From positions 1-64,000 of the forward strand of contig JAICJH010000015.1 of assembly GCA_025928545.1 (NCBI GenBank): 64,000 nt of DNA. The letters run 5' to 3'. The notes under the pieces were generated by a model. That model had not been told where the DNA came from. It searched no databases and worked only from the letters and a program-made list of their open reading frames with translations. A program made the translations under genes and the position numbers. Source of the stretch: Bryobacteraceae bacterium (GTDB lineage Bacteria; Acidobacteriota; Terriglobia; Bryobacterales; Bryobacteraceae). This document shows positions 38,107 to 47,903 of the stretch, one piece after another; position 1 is the stretch's first letter; each line of letters opens with the position of its first letter.

Positions 38107-38859
38107 ATGGTTGAGTTCCGCAACCTGACCTATCGTATTGGCGGGCGCGAAATCCTGCGCGGCATCGATCTGCGCGTCGAAGACGGTGAAACCGTCGTGC
38201 TCCTCGGCCGCAGCGGTTCCGGCAAAACGACTCTTCTCCGGATGGTGAATCGGCTGCGCGAACCGTCAGGCGGCGAAGTGCTTTTCGACGGCGTTCCCAT
38301 CGCACAGCAAGACCCGATTCGTCTCCGCCGCCGTATCGGCTACGTAATCCAGGACGCCGGCCTGTTCCCCCACAAAACGGTCGCGCAAAATGTTGGGCTG
38401 GTGCCGGGCCTGGAAGCGTGGCCGGAAGACAAGACCCGGTCCCGCACGCTGGAATTACTGGAAGCGGTGGGCCTCCCGCCGAACATCTATGCCGGGCGCT
38501 TTCCGCGCGAGTTATCAGGCGGCGAAAAGCAGCGCGTCGGCATCGCGCGGGCACTGGCCGTGGATCCTCCTTTGCTCTTGCTCGACGAACCGTTTGCCGC
38601 GCTCGATCCCGTCACCCGTTTCGAAATGCAGCAGCACTTCGCGAATCTGCAGCGGACTCTCGGCAAGACCACGCTGTTCGTCACCCACGATATCCGCGAA
38701 GCCCTGATGCTTGGCACGCGCATCGCGCTGCTGAAGGATGGAGCGCTCGAAATCGTCGCAACCGCCCGTGATTTTCTCGACGCCCATTCACCGGAGTCGC
38801 TCGCATTCCTTTCTACGCTGAAAGATGTCTCAACGGGGCAACCGCATGCTGGGCAGTGA
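38107..38859 (+). CDS. ABC transporter ATP-binding protein (OpuCA/EgtV-like)
   Basis: [19 protein letters not shown] (Walker A), ELSGGEKQRVGIARALAVDPPLLLLDEPFAALDPVTR. Confidence 0.85.
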   Translation: MVEFRNLTYRIGGREILRGIDLRVEDGETVVLLGRSGSGKTTLLRMVNRLREPSGGEVLFDGVPIAQQDPIRLRRRIGYVIQDAGLFPHKTVAQNVGLVPGLEAWPEDKTRSRTLELLEAVGLPPNIYAGRFPRELSGGEKQRVGIARALAVDPPLLLLDEPFAALDPVTRFEMQQHFANLQRTLGKTTLFVTHDIREALMLGTRIALLKDGALEIVATARDFLDAHSPESLAFLSTLKDVSTGQPHAGQ

Positions 38860-39451
38860 AATCGTAAAGCTGTCTCTGGAGCATCTCTGGCTGGTAGCCG
38901 TGGCGGTGATTGCGGCTACGGCCATTGCGGCGCCAACCGCCGTTTTCCTGGTACGCAATGCGGGCATGCGTCGCGCAACCCTGGGGATCGTGAATATCAT
39001 CCAGACCATTCCCAGTCTGGCCCTCTTCGGGTTTCTCCTGCCCCTGCCTTTAATCGGTGGTGTTGGCAGGAGGACGGCAATTCTGGCACTGATCCTTTAC
39101 GCCCTTCTCCCCATTCTTCGCAACACGGTAGTCGGCATCCTCGGGGTTGATGCCGGAGTACGCGAATCGGCCATCGCGATGGGGATGACGGATCGTCAGA
39201 TCCTGCGTGACGTGGAACTCCCGCTCGCGCTCCCCACCATCCTCGCCGGCATCCGCACCGCGACTGTGACCACAATAGGAACAGCCACTATCGCGGCCGC
39301 TATCGGAGGCGGCGGCCTGGGAACTTTCGTTTTCCGCGGAATTGCAATGGCGGATACCCGGACAATTCTCGCCGGCGCCGTGCCGGCTGCCATCATGGCA
39401 ATCACGGTGGATGAGGTTTTGGAATGGGTCGAACGCCGATTCTCATATTGA
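38846..39451 (+). CDS. ABC transporter permease (OpuCB-like)
   Basis: IVNIIQTIPSLALFGFLLPL...EVELPLALP-like motif DVELPLALPTILAGIRTATVTTIGTATIAAAIGGGGLG; overlaps preceding gene. Confidence 0.9.
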   Translation: MLGSEIVKLSLEHLWLVAVAVIAATAIAAPTAVFLVRNAGMRRATLGIVNIIQTIPSLALFGFLLPLPLIGGVGRRTAILALILYALLPILRNTVVGILGVDAGVRESAIAMGMTDRQILRDVELPLALPTILAGIRTATVTTIGTATIAAAIGGGGLGTFVFRGIAMADTRTILAGAVPAAIMAITVDEVLEWVERRFSY

Positions 39452-40287
39452 CCGCGCTGCTCGCCGCCGGATGCGGCGGCAAGAGCCGCATCGTGGTTGG
39501 CTCTAAGAATTTCACCGAACAGGTAGTGCTCGGCGAAATTGTCGCGCAACAACTCGAGCGCCGTCTCGGAGTCGAAGTGGACCGCAAGTTCGACCTCGGC
39601 GGGACACTCCTCGCCCATGAAGCGCTGAAAAGCGGCGACATCGATCTTTACCCCGAATACACCGGAACAGCCCTTACCGCAATCCTGAAACAGCCAACTG
39701 TCAAAGATGCAAAAACTGCCTTCGACAAAGTCGCTCAGGGTTACAGGACCTGGGGAATTGAGTGGCTCCTTCCGCTCGGTTTCAACAACAGCTTCGCCAT
39801 GGTGGTGCGGTCGGAAGATGCACGCGCGCAGAATCTGAGGACGCTTAGCGATGCCGCTCACCGCTCCGCACCGTGGCGCATCGCAACCGGTTATGAATTC
39901 ACCCAGAGGCAGGACGGCCTGACCGGACTCCTGCAGACATACGGGCTTCGGATGGATGGAGCACCAATAACGATGGACCTGGGATTGCTCTATTCCGCTC
40001 TGGAATCGAAAAAGGTGGACATGGCTGCAGCCAGCGCGACCGATGGGATGCTCGCACATCCTCAGTTCACTATCCTTGAGGACGATCTGCGCTATTTCCC
40101 TCCCTATGAGTGCGCAGTCGCGGTTCGCCGCGAATCTTTGAGCCGGTTTCCGCATCTCAAAGAGGCGTTGAGTGAGCTTTCGGGCCGAATTTCAGATTCC
40201 GCCATGCGCGGAATGAATGAGAAAGTCGACGTGGAACATAAACCTGCCACGGATGTCGCCCGCGATTTCCTGAACAGCTGGAAGTGA
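39424..40287 (+). CDS. OpuAC/EgtU-like substrate-binding lipoprotein
   Basis: TALLAAGCGGKSRIVVGSKNFTEQVVLGEIVAQQLERRLGVEVDRKFDLGGTLLAHEALKSGDIDLYPEYTGTALT. Confidence 0.85.
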   Translation: MGRTPILILTALLAAGCGGKSRIVVGSKNFTEQVVLGEIVAQQLERRLGVEVDRKFDLGGTLLAHEALKSGDIDLYPEYTGTALTAILKQPTVKDAKTAFDKVAQGYRTWGIEWLLPLGFNNSFAMVVRSEDARAQNLRTLSDAAHRSAPWRIATGYEFTQRQDGLTGLLQTYGLRMDGAPITMDLGLLYSALESKKVDMAAASATDGMLAHPQFTILEDDLRYFPPYECAVAVRRESLSRFPHLKEALSELSGRISDSAMRGMNEKVDVEHKPATDVARDFLNSWK

Positions 40288-40291
40288 GAAA

Positions 40292-41509
40292 ATGCACGGG
40301 AGGGAGAGTCGCATGATGCCCACCGGGGCGACGGAAACGGCACGCCAGTTACTCCACTCGCGCTTTTTGGCCGCCCGAGCCGAGACGGACGCGTGCTTTA
40401 AAACGGTAAAAACCGCGGCGATTTACGACAGGCCGATTCCGGAACGGCATCGTATTATTTTCTACATCGGTCATCTTGAAGCATTCGACTGGAATCTCCT
40501 GCGGGATCCCGATATCTCCCCCGGCGAGTTCGATCGGCTTTTTGCCTTCGGCATCGATCCGGTGGGGGGTAATCTCCCGACCGATCAGCCGGAAGACTGG
40601 CCCCGTCTTGAAATTGTCCATGATTATCGCGACAAAACCCGTCAACAGATCGACCAGTTGTTGTCACGTCATTCCGCCCAGCCCGATGATGAGGCGGTCT
40701 TCGCACAGAAAATGCACGTGGCAATCGAGCACAGGCTGATGCACGCCGAAACTCTGGCGTATATTTTTCACCAGCTTCCTTTGGACCGAAAACAGGGTAC
40801 CGAGCCACGCTCCACGTCCCGGCGTAAACCCCACGCGTCGGACTCCGTACCCATCCCCGCGGGGCATGCAACGCTCGGACTGCGTCGCGATTCGCCGGTT
40901 TTCGGCTGGGATAACGAATTTGAGCAATCGATCGTCACGGTCCCGGAATTCGTTGTCGACCGCCATAAAATAAGCAACCGCCAGTTCCTCGATTTCCTGA
41001 ACGCCGGTGGTTATACCGATCGGTCCCTGTGGACGCCGGCAGATTGGGAATGGCGCTCCTCGCAGAATATTTCGCATCCGGCGTCATGGAGCTGTCGCAG
41101 CGGTTGCTGGTTCTATCGCAGCATGTTTGAGGAAATTCCTCTCCCCGCCGATTCGCCCGTGTACGTGAGCCACGCGGAAGCCAGTGCGTATGCCAGATGG
41201 GCGGGCAAGGTACTGCCTACCGAAGCGCAATGGCACCGCGCCGCAGTGAGCGCGTTCGGGGTGGAAGGCCTCATTGGCACGGGATGGGAGTGGACTTCAA
41301 CGGAATTCGCGCCATTCCCCGGCTTTCAGGCGATGCCGTTTTACCCGGGCTATTCCGAGCCATTCTTTGACGGAAAGCACTACGTCCTGAAAGGCGGCAG
41401 CCCGCGCACCGCGCCGGTAATGTTACGCCCCAGCTTCCGCAACTGGTTTCAGCCACACTATCAATATGTCTACGCCGGCTTCCGCTGCGTGGAACGGAGC
41501 CGATCATGA
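40292..41509 (+). CDS. egtB: Ergothioneine synthase EgtB-like (DinB + SUMF1/FGE non-heme iron sulfoxide synthase)
   Basis: HRLMHAE (HX3HXE iron motif), GTGWEWTSTEFAPFPGFQAMPFYPGYSEPFFDGKHYVLKGGSPRTAPVMLRPSFRNWFQPHYQYVYAGFRCVE. Confidence 0.85.
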   Translation: MHGRESRMMPTGATETARQLLHSRFLAARAETDACFKTVKTAAIYDRPIPERHRIIFYIGHLEAFDWNLLRDPDISPGEFDRLFAFGIDPVGGNLPTDQPEDWPRLEIVHDYRDKTRQQIDQLLSRHSAQPDDEAVFAQKMHVAIEHRLMHAETLAYIFHQLPLDRKQGTEPRSTSRRKPHASDSVPIPAGHATLGLRRDSPVFGWDNEFEQSIVTVPEFVVDRHKISNRQFLDFLNAGGYTDRSLWTPADWEWRSSQNISHPASWSCRSGCWFYRSMFEEIPLPADSPVYVSHAEASAYARWAGKVLPTEAQWHRAAVSAFGVEGLIGTGWEWTSTEFAPFPGFQAMPFYPGYSEPFFDGKHYVLKGGSPRTAPVMLRPSFRNWFQPHYQYVYAGFRCVERSRS

Positions 41510-42483
41510 ACGTCACCCCCGAATTCGAACCGATGACAGAATCCGCGGTACGTTTTGCGGATGAAGTGCGCGCGGGACTGTGCCGCTCCGGTCAGAAAAC
41601 CCTCCCCTCGAAATATTTGTACGATCCCCTCGGATCGGCGCTGTTCGATGCCATCACGCTGCTCCCGGAGTACGGCCTGACTCGGGCGGAGGAGCGAATT
41701 CTCCGCCGGCACGCCTCGGAAATCGTTGGTCATCTGCCCCGCCCCACGTTGGTCTCCGAACTCGGCAGCGGCAATGGCAGAAAGACACGTTGGATACTCA
41801 GCGCCCTCTGCGTGCGCGAGCCTTTGTCTTACTACCCGATCGAAATCTCGCGCGCCGCACTGGCGTCTTGCGAATCCGAACTGAGCGACATCGAGGCGGT
41901 CAGTATCGTCGGCGTGGAGCGGGAGTATCTGGACGGCCTACGCGAAGTTGCGTCGCTGCGGCCTGACGGCTCGCACCTTGTCGTCCTGTTCCTTGGCAGC
42001 ACGATTGGCAATTTCGATCGCGGAGCCGATGCGCGCTTTCTGATGGGTGTCCGGAGCTTCCTCCAGCCAGGCGATTCGTTGCTGCTCGGCACCGATCTCA
42101 TGAAGCCTCTGGATCGAATGCTGACGGCCTATGACGATCCGCTGGGCGTAACGGCGGCATTCAATCTGAACCTGCTGGCGCGTATCAACCGCGAACTGAA
42201 CGCCGATTTCGATCCTCGCGCCTTCGAGCATGTGGCCCGGTTCAACGATGCCGCGGGCAGCATCGAGATGCATATTCGCTCGAAGCGCCGCCAGGTGATC
42301 CATGTCATGGGCGATGCGTATTCGGTGGCTTTCGCCGAAGGGGAAACGATCTGGACTGAAAGCTGCCACAAATACTCTCAGCAATCGATTACAGACCTGG
42401 CGGCTCTCGCGGGTTTCCGGAAACAGGCTCAGTGGGTGGATTCCGAGTGGCCCTTCGCGGAAACCCTGCTGGTGGCCTCTTAA
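41506..42483 (+). CDS. egtD: L-histidine N-alpha-methyltransferase EgtD
   Basis: LPSKYLYDPLGSALFDAITLLPEYGLTRAEERILRRHA...LVSELGSGNGRKTRWIL...LFLGSTIGNFDRG; overlaps egtB stop (ATGA). Confidence 0.92.
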   Translation: MNVTPEFEPMTESAVRFADEVRAGLCRSGQKTLPSKYLYDPLGSALFDAITLLPEYGLTRAEERILRRHASEIVGHLPRPTLVSELGSGNGRKTRWILSALCVREPLSYYPIEISRAALASCESELSDIEAVSIVGVEREYLDGLREVASLRPDGSHLVVLFLGSTIGNFDRGADARFLMGVRSFLQPGDSLLLGTDLMKPLDRMLTAYDDPLGVTAAFNLNLLARINRELNADFDPRAFEHVARFNDAAGSIEMHIRSKRRQVIHVMGDAYSVAFAEGETIWTESCHKYSQQSITDLAALAGFRKQAQWVDSEWPFAETLLVAS

Positions 42484-42501
42484 TAATTCAGCGGCGCGGA
42501 A

Positions 42502-44202
42502 CTATTTGTACTCCACTCCGGTGACTTCCCCGAATACCCCGGCGACCTTCGTAGGCTTATAGCGAATCGCCACCGCGCGCGCCTTCTGCACTCCGCAGCT
42601 GAACTTCATCTCGCCACCCTTCACGTCGACCGCGTTCAAATCCGCAATCAGCAGAGTGCGCGTTGTTCCATTGGCTTCCCTGACGTGCAGCCGAAGCTGA
42701 TTCGCTGCGCAATCCACCTGGGTCAGCGTGCCATTCAGCGTGGAAGAATTCGCGTCGTCCCACCAATCCACGACCGGTGCATTATCGCCCTTCTTCGTGT
42801 TTTGCGAGTTCGCCCGCGCCTCTAATGTGGCAACTTCCTTCCGCGCCTCCGCCTTCAGCCGCTCGATTTCAGCGGCCTTCGCGTCCGCCTCGCGCTTCTT
42901 TTCCAGTGCTTCATCATCCAAACGCTGCTGCTCTATCGTGCTGCGCGCGCGGAGAAACTCCTCACGTTTTGCCGGATCGGTTGTTGCCTGAGAAGCCGAC
43001 ATCCACGCGCGGCCCGCCTCCGCCCATTTCTTCTGGCCCTCATTCAGCCGTGCGTAACTGACCCACCACTCCACATTGTGTGGCTCCAGACCGAGGGCGA
43101 TTTTCCATTCGGCCAGGCGGCGCAGGGGATCGTCGTACTTATCCCCCAGTTCCCAGTGCGCGGGTCCATATTTCGGATCAATCGTCAGTGCTTTCTGGAG
43201 AACTTCGATGGCGACATCGTAGTGCTTTTCCGTCTTCGCATATGTCGTCAGCGCCACAACATTACGCGATCCGCCTTTATAAGCCTCGGCGAAATACTCA
43301 CCGGCTTTATTCTCGTCACCTGCCCGCAGCGCGAGAAATCCCAGCCCCTCATTGGCTTCCGCCATGTGCTTGTTCGCCTTGAGCAGCCCGATATAGGCAG
43401 CCTCGGCACCCGGGCCCAGCAAATCGGCGCGCGCCAGTTGACCGTCGTCCGTTGTCAGGACCGTAGTCACGAAGTCGCGATCCGGGCTCAAAGGCCGGTT
43501 CGGCGCCTGCACAGCCTGAAACACCCCGGCTGCGAAATAACGGTCCACATCGGCATTGAACTTCGCGACATCTTCGCCCAGACTCCTGATGGCGCCGTTC
43601 GCATCCATGCCGGTTGCCAGATTGTGCAGGTAAATATGGGCCCGGCCGGCGGTCTCGGGCAAGGTGATCAGGCGATGGAGCAATGCCCAGTCGCGCGTTC
43701 TCTCCGCTGCCGGAGGTGGCGCGCCCCATGTCACATGGACGGCATTCGATTCCACCGTGCTGAAAAACGTCTCGAGCGCCTTTTCGGTGGCAGGCGGAAT
43801 TCCTGTGAAGTTTGTCTCGAGCAGGCGGCGCGTGAGTTCCCGCACCATGGGGCCTGGCAGTTGGCCGCTCGCGACCGCGCATGCCATCAGGTGATCGCGA
43901 CCCATGTGGATGCCCTCGCATCCATGCACTGCCATTTCCCGCGCATCCCGGAATACCAGAATTCGCAGCGGTGGGTCCATCCGCAGGTCCTGCACCCCCA
44001 TGGCAACACCCAGGGCATAACGGAACTGTTCGAACTGGCTCAGCGTCTGGATAGCTGCCGGACGTCCGCTGTCGCTGATGGTCTCGAACGGGCCCAGTTT
44101 GGCTCGGACCCAGTTGCCGGAGTCAGCCGCGGCGAGCCGCCCGCCTTCCGGTATTGTCAGGAGCGCGATTGCGCATACGAGCCACGGCACACGGCTCCTC
44201 AT
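42502..44202 (-). CDS. Exported TPR-like repeat protein, unknown function
   Basis: Signal peptide; ANKHMAEANEGLGFLALRAGDENKAGEYFAEAYKGGSRNVVALTTYAKTEKHYDVAIEVLQKALTIDPKYGPAHWELGDKYDD. Confidence 0.75.
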   Translation of the reverse strand: MRSRVPWLVCAIALLTIPEGGRLAAADSGNWVRAKLGPFETISDSGRPAAIQTLSQFEQFRYALGVAMGVQDLRMDPPLRILVFRDAREMAVHGCEGIHMGRDHLMACAVASGQLPGPMVRELTRRLLETNFTGIPPATEKALETFFSTVESNAVHVTWGAPPPAAERTRDWALLHRLITLPETAGRAHIYLHNLATGMDANGAIRSLGEDVAKFNADVDRYFAAGVFQAVQAPNRPLSPDRDFVTTVLTTDDGQLARADLLGPGAEAAYIGLLKANKHMAEANEGLGFLALRAGDENKAGEYFAEAYKGGSRNVVALTTYAKTEKHYDVAIEVLQKALTIDPKYGPAHWELGDKYDDPLRRLAEWKIALGLEPHNVEWWVSYARLNEGQKKWAEAGRAWMSASQATTDPAKREEFLRARSTIEQQRLDDEALEKKREADAKAAEIERLKAEARKEVATLEARANSQNTKKGDNAPVVDWWDDANSSTLNGTLTQVDCAANQLRLHVREANGTTRTLLIADLNAVDVKGGEMKFSCGVQKARAVAIRYKPTKVAGVFGEVTGVEYK

Positions 44203-44226
44203 TGCTAAAGTATATACGGATCGTAA

Positions 44227-45690
44227 ATGCTCCAGGAACTGATCCATAACGCCCGCCGCCGCCTCCTTTTGAACGAGGTTTTGAAGCAGTTCGCGCTGTC
44301 CGGCGCACTGGCCATCGGCGGTATCGCCCTGCTGCTGATTCTCGGCACCCGCTATCTCGAATGGTGGGTGGTGGGCTTGTTCGCCGTTGGGGTGACAGGC
44401 TGGGCCGTCGCCAAACTTCGCAAACGCCTGCCCAGCGATTACTCAGCCGCGGTGTGGCTCGACGATAAAGCCAACCTGCACGACTCTCTCTCGACTGCCT
44501 GCTATTTCGCAAGTCACGGCTCCAAATCCGGAACTCTCACGCCGGAAGCCGAAGCCATCCTGCGGGCACAACGTGGACAGGCGGAGACCTTTGCGGGCGA
44601 TGTGAATGTCTCGGTTGCGGTCCCGTTCCGTTTTCCGAAAGCTTTGTACGGCCTTGCGGCTCTCCTGCTGGTTTCCTCCGGCCTGGTTTCGGTGCGCTAT
44701 TTCTATGGTCACAATCTGAACCTCAGCGCCCCGATTTCCGAGGTCATTTTCCAGGATTTGGCGGCGATCAAAGCGACGAAGCCCGCGCCCGCAACGAAGC
44801 TCAACCAGAAGCAGGAAGAATTCGATGAAGCCCGGTCACTGCTTTCGAAGTTAGGACTGGGCGCCAATCTGGAAGACAAGCCCGATGACAAGCTGGACGA
44901 AGCCCTCGCCGATGCGCTGAAATCCGCCGCTAAGACCCCAGGTTCCGGGCAGGATGCCCAACTCGACCAGAAGATGGAGAAAGGCGACCCGCTCGAAGCT
45001 CCCAAAGACGCCCCGAAGAACAACGGCGATCAGGCCGGGGACAAGAACAACCAGAAGGCTGGTCAGTCCGGCGATTCTCCGGGGACTCCGAACGGTGCCC
45101 AAAGTGGCGAGAAAGCCGAGAAGTCGCTGCTTTCCAAACTGAAGGACGCCATTGAGAACATGACGGGCTCGCCCAGCCAACCGGGCGACAAGAAGTCGGC
45201 GGGGAAGGCACAGCAGTCGAAGCCTTCGTCACAGGCGCAGCCCGGCCAGCAACCTGGCGAAGCGGGCGACGAGGAAAACAAGACAGCCGCCGATGGCGAG
45301 GCCAACGGCAATGCCCAGAAGAGCAACTCACCCGGCCAGACCAGCGGGAACAGCAGCGATAAGCAGGAAGGCCCCAGCGCCGCAGGCTCGGAAGACGGCG
45401 AAAAGGCCATTAAGGCCGCAGCCCAGGCAAAGGCGATGGGCAAGATCAGCGAGCTGATCGGCAAGCGGTCCGAGCAGGTCACAGGCGAGTCGATGATCGA
45501 AGTGCAGTCCGGCAATCAGAAGCTCCAGACTGCCTATAAGGACAAGACTTCAACCCACGGTGAAGGCGCCGGTGAAGTCAGCCGCGACGAGATCCCGGTA
45601 TCGGTGCAGGCATACGTGCAGGAGTATTTCCAGCAGGTCCGGAAGCCCGACGCGAAGCCGCCGGCAGCCCAGACAAAACCTAAGAAGTAG
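44227..45690 (+). CDS. Membrane protein with 2-3 N-terminal TMs and long hydrophilic low-complexity region
   Basis: FALSGALAIGGIALLLILGTRYLEWWVVGLFAVGVTGWAVAKL; then Q/G/K/D/S-rich tail. Confidence 0.65.
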   Translation: MLQELIHNARRRLLLNEVLKQFALSGALAIGGIALLLILGTRYLEWWVVGLFAVGVTGWAVAKLRKRLPSDYSAAVWLDDKANLHDSLSTACYFASHGSKSGTLTPEAEAILRAQRGQAETFAGDVNVSVAVPFRFPKALYGLAALLLVSSGLVSVRYFYGHNLNLSAPISEVIFQDLAAIKATKPAPATKLNQKQEEFDEARSLLSKLGLGANLEDKPDDKLDEALADALKSAAKTPGSGQDAQLDQKMEKGDPLEAPKDAPKNNGDQAGDKNNQKAGQSGDSPGTPNGAQSGEKAEKSLLSKLKDAIENMTGSPSQPGDKKSAGKAQQSKPSSQAQPGQQPGEAGDEENKTAADGEANGNAQKSNSPGQTSGNSSDKQEGPSAAGSEDGEKAIKAAAQAKAMGKISELIGKRSEQVTGESMIEVQSGNQKLQTAYKDKTSTHGEGAGEVSRDEIPVSVQAYVQEYFQQVRKPDAKPPAAQTKPKK

Positions 45691-45943
45691 TCAGGTGCCT
45701 GATGTAGGCCTGATAGCTGATTCCCCGGTCTTCGGCGAGTTTCCGCGCAGCGTCAAGGTCTTCCCCTGTGAGCTGGACTCTGACCGGGATCAGCTTCCGC
45801 TTATAACCGGGAGTCATGGTTTCCCTGGGAGGCGCGGCTTGCTTTGTCCTGAGGGTTCGGCGCAGATGAGCCTCCACCTCGGGGCGGTTCTTCTCCCACC
45901 AGGCGGCTTCGGCGCGCTCGGAAGCGAACGGTGGAATCTTCAC
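45680..45943 (-). CDS. BrnA/CopG-like antitoxin-type DNA-binding protein
   Basis: YKRKLIPVRVQLTGEDLDAARKLAEDRGISYQAYIRHLTTS (RHH-like). Confidence 0.6.
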   Translation of the reverse strand: MKIPPFASERAEAAWWEKNRPEVEAHLRRTLRTKQAAPPRETMTPGYKRKLIPVRVQLTGEDLDAARKLAEDRGISYQAYIRHLTTS

Positions 45944-46371
45944 TGCCAGGGCTTGTGTACCGGAGCCTGATCACGGCCCTTGACCCGATCGTACAGGTAC
46001 TTGGTCGATACGGTGCCGAGCGATTCGTTGTAGAGGCTGGTCAGCCCCATCGCTTCGCGAAGGTCTTCCTGGAAATTGTGGATCGCGGTCAATTCCTCCG
46101 CCAGTGCAGGTTTGCTTTTGCCGCCGGGAGTTCGGAAGAACTTCTGGAAACCGCCGTCGGTCAGTGCGCCGATCTCGCTGCCCATCACGACGCCTGGCCT
46201 TTCGGTGATGCGGGGCAGATCCCCATCACCCGGCCGCACAACACAGGCGATTCCGTTGCGTTCGATGCGCGTTCCGCCGGAAACGGACTGAACCGTAAAA
46301 CCCTCGGCTCTGGCCTTGGCAAGATGGTCGTCGAAGCTCAGAACTTTCGGGCGAATTGTGCGGAAAAACAT
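45940..46371 (-). CDS. Hypothetical protein, 4-bp overlap with antitoxin-like gene (possible TA partner)
   Basis: MFFRTIRPKVLSFDDHLAKARAEGFTVQSVSGGTRIERNGIACVVRPGDGDLPRITERPGVVMG; no recognised family. Confidence 0.5.
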   Translation of the reverse strand: MFFRTIRPKVLSFDDHLAKARAEGFTVQSVSGGTRIERNGIACVVRPGDGDLPRITERPGVVMGSEIGALTDGGFQKFFRTPGGKSKPALAEELTAIHNFQEDLREAMGLTSLYNESLGTVSTKYLYDRVKGRDQAPVHKPWQ

Positions 46372-46436
46372 ATATCGTCATTATAATAACGGCCCCGCCA
46401 CGGTGACCCCGACTGACTTACAATAGTAGATTCAGC

Positions 46437-47903
46437 ATGCGTACACTTTTCCTGAATCCCCCCTCGTTTGAGGGCTTCGACGGGGGCGCGAGTTCCCGTT
46501 GGCCGGCGTCGCGGGAAATCGAGTCCTATTGGTACCCCGTCTGGCTCTGCTACCCGGCGGGGATGTTGCCCGACAGCAAAGTCGTGGATGCTCCGCCGCA
46601 GGGTGTTTCGATCGAGCAGACGGTCGATATGGCCCCGGATTTCGGTTTGCTGGTGCTGTTCACATCCACACCCGGATTCGATGTCGACGTCAAGATCTCG
46701 TCGATGATGAAAGCCCGCAATCCGAACCTGAAGATTTGCTTCGTCGGGCCGCCAGTCACCGTGGAGCCGGAAAAGGCGCTGTTCGAGGGTTCTCCGATCG
46801 ACTTCGTGATCCGCCGCGAGTTCGACTACCAGATTCGCGATTATGCGAATGGCAAGGCGCTTGAGGAACTGCCGGGCGCGAGTTTCCGCAAAGACGGGAT
46901 CATCGTCAGCAATCCGGAAGCGCCGGTGATCGAAGATCTGGATGCCCTGCCCTGGGTCACAAAGGTCTACAAACGCGATCTGGATACGACCCGCTACAAC
47001 GTTCCGTTCCTGCTGAACCCGTTCCTCTCGTTCTACACGTCGCGAGGCTGTCCTGCGATGTGCACGTTCTGTCTCTGGCCGCAGACTCTTTCCGGCCACC
47101 GCTGGAGACTGCGATCGAGCGACGATATCGCAGCCGAAGTGCAATACGTCCTGAAAGAACTCCCGCACATCAAAGAGATCTTCTTCGACGACGATACGTT
47201 CAACTACCGCAAAGAGCGGACGATTGAGCTTTGCTCGAAGCTGAAGCCGCTGAACTTCACGTGGTCCTGCACGTCGCGCGTTACCACCGATTACGACACG
47301 CTGAAGGCCATGAAGGAAGCGGGCTGCCGGTTGCTCATCGTGGGATATGAGTCGGGCGATCCGCAGATTCTCAAGAACATCAAGAAGGGCGCCACGATCG
47401 AGATGGCGGAACGCTTCACCGCGAACTGTCGTAAGCTCGGGCTCGTCATCCACGGCGACTTCATCGTCGGCCTTCCCGGCGAGACTCACGAGAGCATTCG
47501 CAAGACGATCGACTTCGCCAAGAAGCTGGATAACGAGACCATTCAGGTTTCGATCGCGCATCCGTATCCGGGCACCGAGTTCCATACCTACGCTCAGAAG
47601 AACGGCCTGATTTCGCTTGGGAACATCGTCGACGAACGCGGCAATCAGCTGCCGAAGGTGGTTTACGAGAACCTCAACGAAGCCGAACTGATGGACTGGG
47701 TGGAGCGCTTCTACAGCGAGTATTACTTCCGGCCGAAGGTGGTCTGGCGGATGGTGCGGAAGGTGATCTTCAACTCGCACGACCGGAAGCGGCTTACCAA
47801 GGAAGCTCGCGAGTACATGTCGCTTCGGGCACGCCGGAAGAAGTTCATCGCCAAGCAACGGGAGCAGCATCCGGCAACGGCGTCGGCGCATGCAGGCGAC
47901 TAG
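46437..47903 (+). CDS. hpnJ: Hopanoid biosynthesis-associated radical SAM protein HpnJ
   Basis: FLNPPSFEGFDGGASSRWPASREIESYWYPVWLCYPAGM; CPAMCTFCLWPQTLSGHRWRLRSSDDIAAEV (CxxxCxxC). Confidence 0.9.
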   Translation: MRTLFLNPPSFEGFDGGASSRWPASREIESYWYPVWLCYPAGMLPDSKVVDAPPQGVSIEQTVDMAPDFGLLVLFTSTPGFDVDVKISSMMKARNPNLKICFVGPPVTVEPEKALFEGSPIDFVIRREFDYQIRDYANGKALEELPGASFRKDGIIVSNPEAPVIEDLDALPWVTKVYKRDLDTTRYNVPFLLNPFLSFYTSRGCPAMCTFCLWPQTLSGHRWRLRSSDDIAAEVQYVLKELPHIKEIFFDDDTFNYRKERTIELCSKLKPLNFTWSCTSRVTTDYDTLKAMKEAGCRLLIVGYESGDPQILKNIKKGATIEMAERFTANCRKLGLVIHGDFIVGLPGETHESIRKTIDFAKKLDNETIQVSIAHPYPGTEFHTYAQKNGLISLGNIVDERGNQLPKVVYENLNEAELMDWVERFYSEYYFRPKVVWRMVRKVIFNSHDRKRLTKEAREYMSLRARRKKFIAKQREQHPATASAHAGD

